From Macrosoma leucophasiata (taxonomy: Eukaryota; Arthropoda; Insecta; Lepidoptera; Hedylidae): a DNA stretch of 64,000 nt. The notes under the pieces were generated by a model. The model saw only the letters and a list, made by a program, of their open reading frames with translations, had not been told where the DNA came from and did no database searches. The position numbers were made by a program, and so were the translations under genes. The stretch covers positions 14,841,001 to 14,905,000 of the forward strand of contig JAWQUS010000016.1 in NCBI GenBank assembly GCA_036365455.1. The letters are read 5' to 3'. Shown here one piece after another: positions 57,901 to 64,000 of this stretch; within the stretch, counting starts at the first letter, position 1; each line of letters opens with the position of its first letter.

Positions 57901-60900
57901 AGTAAGAAACCGAATGCTGAATTTAAAAAAAAAACGCCTACACTCACCGCTCCACATTAGGTATTATATAAACCCGTGTCGTAGATGCCGTTGTACACAT
58001 ACAACACATACACAAACACCCAAACCCGAAATAAATATCTGTAGGGCTAACAAATATTTGTTCCGGTGCGGGGATCGAACCCGCGACCATTCGAATTAAA
58101 CGGTGGTTTCGCACCGCTGGATCAACCGGGTCGTCAAAAATATGAAAGAAGGGTAAGGTGTTGTTGAGCTACAGTTCATCACTCCTGTCGCAAGACGTCC
58201 AACGGTGTTGTGCTTCACTAGGAGAGAATATAACACAATCGCCACGCTTGGCAGGCGGATTGGTTATTGTAGTGGCGATAGTTTTATCGCGGAACGCTGC
58301 ATCATTCCACGTTATTATATTCACTACCAGCTGGTGCCCATGGCTCCGTCCGCGTGTCGCTTTTCACGTAACCTGTGCAAACTCATCAAATCATCCCATG
58401 GCATCCCACAAAAACATTCTTTCGGGATAAAAACTAAAATCTAAAATCTTATGTGTTAATCCAAGTTACCCTCTATGTGTGTGCCAAATTTCATGAAAAT
58501 CGGTTCAGCAGTTTATGCGTGAAGGAGTAACAAGCAAACAAACATACAAACTTTCGCATTTATATTATACGATTTATTTTGGTTGACTGACTGCACAGGT
58601 GGAATAAATGTCCTCCACTAGAGAGCGATAGGGTCGTCACACCTTCACAGCTACAGTTATGAGAGTAGGTAATATTAGGTTAGGATCCCACTGCAGAATC
58701 ATTTAGTTCATCCAGATATGCTGCAAATTAAATTTTTACGCATATTTATAATCTCTCTTTTTGTTGCTCACTTCCCTCTAAAATGGTCGAGGAGGGCAAT
58801 GGCTGTCACATGCGTCATACTCGTGAACGGGTGCTGTTGGTGGGGACTGGTCTGTTCTGGTTTGCAGGAGCTACATCACATTTAGTAGATAGCTGTTTAT
58901 TTCCATCTATGCTATGGATGTTCACATTATTTGATTTTTCACGATAATCTGTACTAGATTTAAGCTTGCATTTAAAAGAGCTCTTACTGAGTTTGTTGGG
59001 TAGCGGAGTTCTTCTCAGTAGTGACTGCACTTGGAACTCTGCTAAGTGAATAACATTGATCTTGACGAATAAGTTTTTCTTTTTCTTCATTTATCATCAT
59101 TGAAGGAATTGAAAAATTTTGTGATTATTATGTTTTAACTAAGTAGTTTAAATTCTATTTTTTTATTTACTATTGATATATGATTTTGCTTTACTTTATG
59201 TAATGGTTATTCACTCTAGGTATTTTATATTTCTTGACGTTTTGAAAGTATCTGTAAAGATCTATTCGAAATAAAAATATTTTCTATTTCTATTTCTCAT
59301 ATAAATCTAGGGTTGCCTATTAAAATTTGGCCCCAAGTATTTTTTATTAAATTATTTTATTTTAGACAGCCAGCAACTCTTTTAATTTGATTCCCGTATA
59401 TCATTAAAATAGCTTAAATTTGATATATGAATAATACATATACTAATGGACGTAAAAAGTTATCGGGGCGGAACTAAAATGTAGAGGCGGCCAATTGCGC
59501 AAGGGCAGCCGTGATTTTTCAGAGTTTTTATACACATATTGCCGTAAAGTCGACGATATTTTATTAAAAAAACAAGTTAAAAAAAATCTTTCCCAAAAAA
59601 AATATCAAAAAATACTTATACATTATAAATATGCGTAAAAATTAGGTTTGCAGCATATCTGGATGAACGAAATGATTCTGCAGTGGGATCCTTATCTATG
59701 TTTTATTCATTACAATAATCGTTATATTCAGGTACTACTACAACATCCAACTCGACAAATGTCAGCCGTTCCCTTACAGCGGATGTGATGGAAATAAAAA
59801 CAAATTCGACACAATATTGGAATGCAAAAGATATTGCAAGGGTGAGGTAAAACAATTGGTATCATTTACTCGAATGTATACAATTTTCAGGTTTCAGTGA
59901 CTTCTAAATTGCTGCTATCCCTTTTACGAAGTGAAGCTATCCGTATTACAGTTTCTTGAACGACACTATTTTTCCATTGTTATAATGGTAAGACTCAACC
60001 GCTTCAATTTAGCTTAGTTTTTCTACCTTTTTGAATTTAAGTAATGTTTATGGTCACTCTTGTGATAGGCTTACTGGTGGTAGAGCTCAAGTGACGGAGC
60101 TTGCGGGCGTAGGCACCACCGCATTACCTAATATACTTGCCGCTAAATGGTAGTGTTCAGCACTATCGTGTTCCGGTCAGGTGGGAATGTACGGCCCTGT
60201 AATTTCCGGCACAGAGGCATAACACCTTAGGCTTCAGGAGTGGTAACGCATCTGCATTTTGACCTTGGTCTTTGTGGGTGTCTATAGGCTGCAGTAATCA
60301 CTTAATATCAATGTGAGCTGCATGCTTGTTTGCCACTTTCATAACATAAAAAAAGGCTATATAGCTGCTTTACTGACACTTTTGTAATAGGCTATGTAGT
60401 AGACACTACAGCTACGCTGAGGTCCTGGGTTCGATACGAAAACTGAATCCAGGACAGTGAGGCTGTTGCGTGTATTATCTATAAGCAAACAAGCAGAGCT
60501 TACCTCACCACCTCATCGAAAAATAACCTGAAATACTCACTTTTCAAAAAAATAAATAATAAAATATACCTATTTACAAAATTATAGTAAATATGTTTCT
60601 AAGGAAATCAAGTAGACAGGTACACCAACCCAATTTTACCGCAAGATACAGAGGTAGGCTCCGCCTGTTCTACCTATATAGGTACAATGCACGCCATTTT
60701 GGTCGGGAGGGTAAATTTATTGGGTTTTTTGAATTGCAAAAGATCTATTTTTATTAGACGAATGCAGACACGGATAACCTCGAGTCTATTTCATCGGGCA
60801 AGTGGCGTACGAAAATGGCTCTCAGCCTAAAATAAGAGGTCTATGCCAGCTTGGTAATAATGTGAAATGTTTTATTTTGTCATGTCATACAGCGGCAAAA

Positions 60901-63132
60901 AGCATACAGTTTCCATTGATGGCAGTAAGTAATATTTTGGCCTATAAAAATCTATATAAAACCAGAGATTTTTGTGAGAACTTCTGTGCCAGATATAACA
61001 GGGCCGTACTATCACCTGACCGGAACGATAGTGCTGAACATTACAATTTAGTGGCAAGTGGATAAGGTAATGCGGTGGTGCCTACGTCCGCGAGTTACGA
61101 TTGCCGGTAACAACATGGGATCGTCCATTAATCACGTGATGTTTTTTAGCGTTACTTCGACCCTAACCCCTCCTCCCCCTTGGTGATACGTGGTGAGGTT
61201 TTACATTAACCCCCCGACCCCACCTAAGATGACGTGTATTTTTTGGAATAAACTAGGTAGGTACCTAGTTTTAAAATTTAGCGGAAAATAATGCATCGGG
61301 GAAAAAAACCGCGCGAATGTAATGGGCATGTATATGGCGTGAAAATACTAATCCGTTGAGACGAAAGTTTCTCAAATTGTTGCCGAAATCACGCACCAAT
61401 TTTCGGTTAAATTGGACACTCAAAGAAGGAATAAATACACGTGATATCTCCCTCCCTCCCCCCCCTCCCCGTTGATGTTTCGTGATTTTTTCCTGAACCT
61501 CCTGAGTCCCTAGTGCGAGATTTTCGATCGCGATTTTCGATCGCGATCGCGTAAGAGTAAACGCAGATTTGTATGGAATTGAAGGAGTGTCATCGATTCA
61601 CCCCTAGATGACGCTCCTTCAATTTCATACAAATCTGTGTTTACTCTTACGCGATCGAATTCGCGTAAGAGTAAATAAAATCTCGCACTAGGCACTCTGA
61701 TCACGTGAGGCTCAGAAGAGGGAGGAGCCCTTTGCGAGCCTCACGTGATCAATGGACGACCCTTAAATAGTGTACAATAAAGAATATTGCTTTTATGACA
61801 CCTGCGTCACAGTTTAACAAATTATGCCTACGTGCATTTATCTCCCCTTCTATAATCCCTTCAAAGAATAAAGCAGTGAATATATGTTTTTTTATTTTAT
61901 TTTTAGGAATTGCTTTGCAACCTGACCATTTACATGTTATGCGTAATGTTTGTTCCCTACAACCAGATAGCGGTGCATGTTTGGCATTAATTACAAAGTA
62001 AGTTTAAATATTAGTATTTTACCAGTTGGGGTATTTGCTAAAGTGATTTACTCGTATTATGATTAGCCATTAAGTGTCATTACGCACTGTCGACAGTGAT
62101 TTACTATGGTTTAAAAAGGCAGTTACGCACTTGGACGTCGGTTGCCCAGGCGACTCGGTGACTCCCTGCGTAGTGGCGACGCACAAGCGACTGCTGGTCG
62201 CCGCCGACCAATAGGAGCACGGTTTCAAACTTTAAATGGAAGCTTTCACACTGCGAGCAACTGTCGTAACGACCGGACGTCGCGCACAAAAATGGCTCAG
62301 GCTTTCGATACCGATAAATTTATGTTGGAAATACAATCCAGAAAAGCTAATTGGGACTTACTGAGTGACGAATATTCTAATCGGGATTTGAAGAAAAAAC
62401 AGTGGGAAGAAATAGTGGAGTTATTTGTAGGTGAAGGATTACCAGACGAAGAAAAAAAAACAACATTCTTTCTTATTATTATAAGTAGCGACATTATAGC
62501 AGCTTTTTCGACGTCCATTCTGCACGAATGTACTTGGAATACCGTTGGTCGGCTTGGTCTCTTGGGCCTAGTTGCCTATGTTTTGGTCGCCGAGCGACCG
62601 AGTCAACGGCGACAAGTCGACAGTGCGTAATGAGCCTTAAGAAAGATAATTACTAACTACGTTACAGTCCCCACCAAGAAATATTGCACATCGACTTTAG
62701 GATAGAGATTTCGGCTAATTTCGGCTCTGTAGAACGTTATCTCTTTCGCACACTACCTACCTATGACGCTTGTCGAAATTTTGACCAATAATAGTATCGG
62801 TACTGGTGGTACAGACCATACGTTCCTAGGCAGTGTGTAACAGAGAAAGAAGATACATTTTGGGGTCGTACTTTACAATTTAATCGGCACTTATTACCAC
62901 TGACTGCTAAACGAAGACTTATGGAGACAATTCAGTGACACCTTTTCCAATTGGAGCTCACCTAGGTTGGCTCACATAGGACTGATTTCATATGAAAAAC
63001 TTCTTTGTTCACAGATATTACTTCGATGTAAATACACGTACATGCAAAAAATTTGTATACGGCGGTTGCGGTGGTAATGGTAACAGGTTTAGTACTTTGC
63101 AACACTGCTTAAAAACTTGCGGCAACGATTAA
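54996..63132 (+). CDS. Secreted double-Kunitz protease inhibitor (5 exons)
   Basis: Exons 54996-55227, 56703-56781, 59732-59841, 61907-61997 and 63015-63132 join in phases 1, 2, 1, 2 to give 630 nt, or 209 residues. The N-terminus ([19 protein letters not shown]) looks like a signal peptide. A Ser/Thr-rich spacer of about 60 residues follows. Kunitz domain 1 spans C89-C139 and domain 2 spans C156-C206. Both show exact family spacing C-x8-C-x15-C-x7-C-x12-C-x3-C. The residue after the second Cys (P1) is Arg99 in domain 1, which predicts trypsin-like targets, and Leu166 in domain 2, which predicts chymotrypsin- or elastase-like targets. AATAAA lies 45 nt after the stop. A weak TATA-like TTTTTATAGC sits at 54924-54933. 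The targets are inferred from P1 only; a hemolymph, gut or silk role cannot be told apart from sequence. Confidence 0.92.
55240..55468 (-). mobile_element. tRNA-derived SINE, minus strand
   Basis: Begins 12 bp after the Kunitz exon 1 donor. It shares CCCCGAAGAGGTAGGCAGAG and CATGCAAACACCCACGATTC, with a deletion in the middle and a mutated B box (GGCTCGCTTCC). Confidence 0.7.
55471..55690. mobile_element. Tc1-type MITE, left end lost
   Basis: Body from GGAGACTTCGGCGGCTTATT to the intact right end GAGTACTG|TA. It abuts the SINE. Confidence 0.72.
55884..55935. repeat. 23-bp hairpin in Kunitz intron 1
   Basis: Arms 55884-55906 and 55913-55935 pair at 22 of 23 positions (CCGTGTTGTGCAA core) with loop TAACTG. 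The size is like a short precursor hairpin, but no expression evidence is available. Confidence 0.7.
56810..57010 (+). repeat. Retroelement family C copy
   Basis: Begins about 30 bp after the Kunitz exon 2 donor. It is truncated before the poly(A) end and is followed by a minus-strand LINE tail (GTATCTTCACACCAGGTCCC, 57005-57045). Confidence 0.6.
57129..57348. repeat. Unclassified repeat, partner of 18549-18758
   Basis: Inverse-orientation copy of the 18.5-kb repeat, including AATACTACGTATAGAATGGA and CGTGTAAATACACGTCACTG. Confidence 0.65.
57935..58135 (-). mobile_element. tRNA-related SINE, family B
   Basis: Minus strand. GGTTCGATCCCCGCACCGGA and the CACCGCTGG head are present; the A box is altered to TGATCCAGCGG. 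Confidence 0.7.
58440..58571 (-). repeat. Helitron-like fragment
   Basis: Holds TTTCATGAAAATCGGTTCAG and ACATACAAACTTTCGCATTT, typical inner words of lepidopteran Helitron-like repeats. The termini are not clear. The 250 bp before it (58185-58430) look like another degraded repeat that I could not classify. Confidence 0.45.
58683..59691. mobile_element. Harbinger-like element, 1.0 kb
   Basis: Ends GGATCCCACTGCAGAATCAT and ATGATTCTGCAGTGGGATCC-like inverse, flanked by TTA on both sides (58680-58682, 59692-59694). It contains a minus-strand open stretch of 91 codons (59090-58815) without recognised similarity. It ends 40 bp before Kunitz exon 3. Confidence 0.78.
60065..60352 (+). repeat. Retroelement family C, near full copy
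   Basis: From ATAGGCTTACTGGTGGTAGA to an A-rich end, very close to 45158-45457. It lies in Kunitz intron 3. Confidence 0.72.
60390..60440 (+). mobile_element. tRNA-derived SINE head fragment
   Basis: Only GGTCCTGGGTTCGAT and nearby head sequence remain. Confidence 0.4.
60995..61098 (-). repeat. Retroelement family C fragment
   Basis: Minus-strand piece with GGGCCGTACTATCACCTGAC and GTAATGCGGTGGTGCCTACG. Confidence 0.6.
61119..61765. mobile_element. MITE with TCGTCCATTAATCACGTGA ends
   Basis: The left end GTCCATTAATCACGTGAT is matched by ATCACGTGATCAATGGAC at the right. Pyrimidine-rich tracts (CCCCTCCTCCCCC, CCCTCCCCCCCCTCCCC) lie inside. It carries a second foldback at 61506-61692. It lies in Kunitz intron 3. 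Confidence 0.7.
61506..61692. mobile_element. Foldback nested in the 61.1-61.8 kb MITE
   Basis: Outer arms CCTAGTGCGAGATTTT and AAAATCTCGCACTAGG. Long inner arms pair CGCGTAAGAGTAAACGCAGA and GGAATTGAAGGAGTG with their inverses. TCGATCGCGAT words are repeated. Confidence 0.72.
62067..62638 (+). mobile_element. Harbinger-like element with a MADF reading frame
   Basis: Inverted ends GTGTCATTACGCACTGTCGAC-like at the left and GTCGACAGTGCGTAATGAGC at the right, with TTAA/TTA next to both. It lies in Kunitz intron 4, same strand as the gene. It is internally deleted: no DDE transposase is present. Confidence 0.72.
62292..62630 (+). pseudogene. MADF-domain protein of a transposon, truncated
   Basis: From ATG at 62292 the frame encodes [39 protein letters not shown] and GEGLPDEEK, the start of a MADF (Myb/SANT-like) DNA-binding domain. 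After about 57 residues the similarity ends at an A-run and the rest is unrelated sequence into the right terminus. Harbinger elements often carry such a second protein. This copy looks like the internally deleted remainder of one. Confidence 0.7.
62665..62840. mobile_element. Tc1-type MITE, right end lost
   Basis: Left end CAGTCCCCACCAAGAAATAT, body to GGCAGTGTGTAACAGAG. It lies right after the Harbinger-like element in Kunitz intron 4. Confidence 0.68.
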
Positions 63133-63176
63133 TCACTCCAAGGTTTGAGGCAGACACCAAGAGTACTGAATAACAT

Positions 63177-63182
63177 AATAAA
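63177..63182 (+). promoter_or_regulatory. Polyadenylation signal of the Kunitz gene
   Basis: A canonical AATAAA lies 45 nt after the TAA stop and is followed by a T-rich stretch (TTTTTGCTTT). It implies a very short 3' UTR. Confidence 0.7.
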
Positions 63183-63290
63183 ATTATCTGAAAATACTTT
63201 TTGCTTTACCAGCTTTTAATTTTTCAACATTCCGAGACGGGATCAATAGATCCGTCTTAATAGCACATGTCATAATGTTATTTGGTAAAA

Positions 63291-63352
63291 ACGTAACTTC
63301 ACGCTTGTAATCACTGAAGGAGTAGGCAGAGGTTTCGCCGGTTACGTTTTAC
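63291..63352 (-). mobile_element. tRNA-derived SINE fragment
   Basis: AACGTAACTTCACGCTTGTA joined by a deletion to CGCCGGTTACGTTTTACGG. It lies just downstream of the Kunitz gene. Confidence 0.55.
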
Positions 63353-64000
63353 GGTCACTATTTACATTCTTTGATTCTTTTACGACGTAAAATTTCTAAT
63401 AACTAGAATATTGATATTGTATTAGGTCCAATCCCTGGTTCGTGAAATTTGAGTAAATAGGTACCCCCAGTGGAATCCTCGAAGTTCGGTTACTTGTCCA
63501 ATGAATATCACAGGCTCGCCACCATGGGTCTAAAAAGCTAATGAATATTTGATGTTATGTATTATGAAGATATATTATTTTGAAAAAAGAAATCATGTAC
63601 TTAGTTTTTTTTTATCAAAAGCGTCGTTTAGTTAGAATATTTCCTAGTCAAGTACCTAAACGTTTTTAAAGAAGATGGTTTTCCTTGAAACTTGATTAAG
63701 ACGAGAGCCAATCGGAGGAACACGAAGACTTTAATTATACAATAATTCACAGCCACAATCTACGACGACCACCCGTCACTGCGTAAGCCGTGATATTTCA
63801 GGATTTGCGTTCAACACTTGACTTTACTTTGTTTTTAATAGAAAAAGGCATTAGTGCGAATGGAAAACGTAATTGTATGCCGCCATTGTTTGGATTATGT
63901 AGCTGTTTTTATGAGGGTTGGTAGTGTGTTTTTAGTTTGTAGTCTATTTGTTTGGTAGTAGTTGACTGGGATCGTGCGACGATCGACATGAGGGATGTTA
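63353..64000. other. Sequence downstream of the Kunitz gene
   Basis: A SINE-like scrap at 63470-63530 (GTTCGGTTACTTGTCCAATG). The rest shows no gene or element. Confidence 0.4.

Noticed and set aside
58158..58444. Overlapping open frames at 58.2-58.4 kb
   Set aside because: They run into a Helitron-like fragment and have no conserved domain; probably a degraded repeat.

Overview
This is a window of animal nuclear DNA, most likely from a moth or butterfly. It has short exons in long AT-rich introns with GT-AG splice sites. The repeat load looks lepidopteran: Helitron-like elements with TC and CTAG ends, mariner, hAT and Harbinger MITEs, RTE, Jockey and R2-like LINE fragments, and tRNA-derived and 5S-like SINEs. 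No prokaryotic operon, CRISPR array or virus was seen. Species and order are inferred from repeat style and protein similarity, because no database search was possible.

Two host genes can be assembled, both on the + strand. The first is a complete Usp7 (ubiquitin-specific protease 7) gene. It has 22 coding exons from 5232 to 39847 whose phases all join, giving a protein of 1118 residues: an acidic N-terminus, a MATH domain, a catalytic domain with an intact Cys-His-Asp triad (C241, H481, D498), and the long C-terminal ubiquitin-like region. Exon 2 (10888-11012) is short, but the reading frame needs it. The second is a five-exon gene (54996-63132) for a 209-residue secreted protein with two Kunitz protease-inhibitor domains. 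Each domain is encoded by a pair of exons split at the same place.

Layout: 1-4.9 kb is a decayed Jockey-like LINE with a 5S-like SINE and a TA microsatellite. 4.9-39.8 kb is Usp7, whose introns hold three mariner copies, several Helitrons, an R2-like LINE relic, hAT elements, tRNA-derived SINEs and many copies of a Tc1-type MITE. 39.8-44.8 kb is probable 3' UTR and downstream sequence with a three-level nest of transposons. 44.8-54.9 kb is intergenic and repeat-rich; it includes a roughly 450-bp unit present three times and a LINE nested in a hAT element. 55-63.2 kb is the Kunitz gene; its introns hold a Harbinger-like pair member, nested foldbacks and a MADF-bearing Harbinger-like element.

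I did not find a clearly new gene system. The most unusual observations are the 5S-like SINE family, a frameshift shared by two mariner copies, the triplicated unit, a TATA-plus-palindrome arrangement just before Usp7 exon 15, and the repeated exon-pair architecture of the Kunitz gene.
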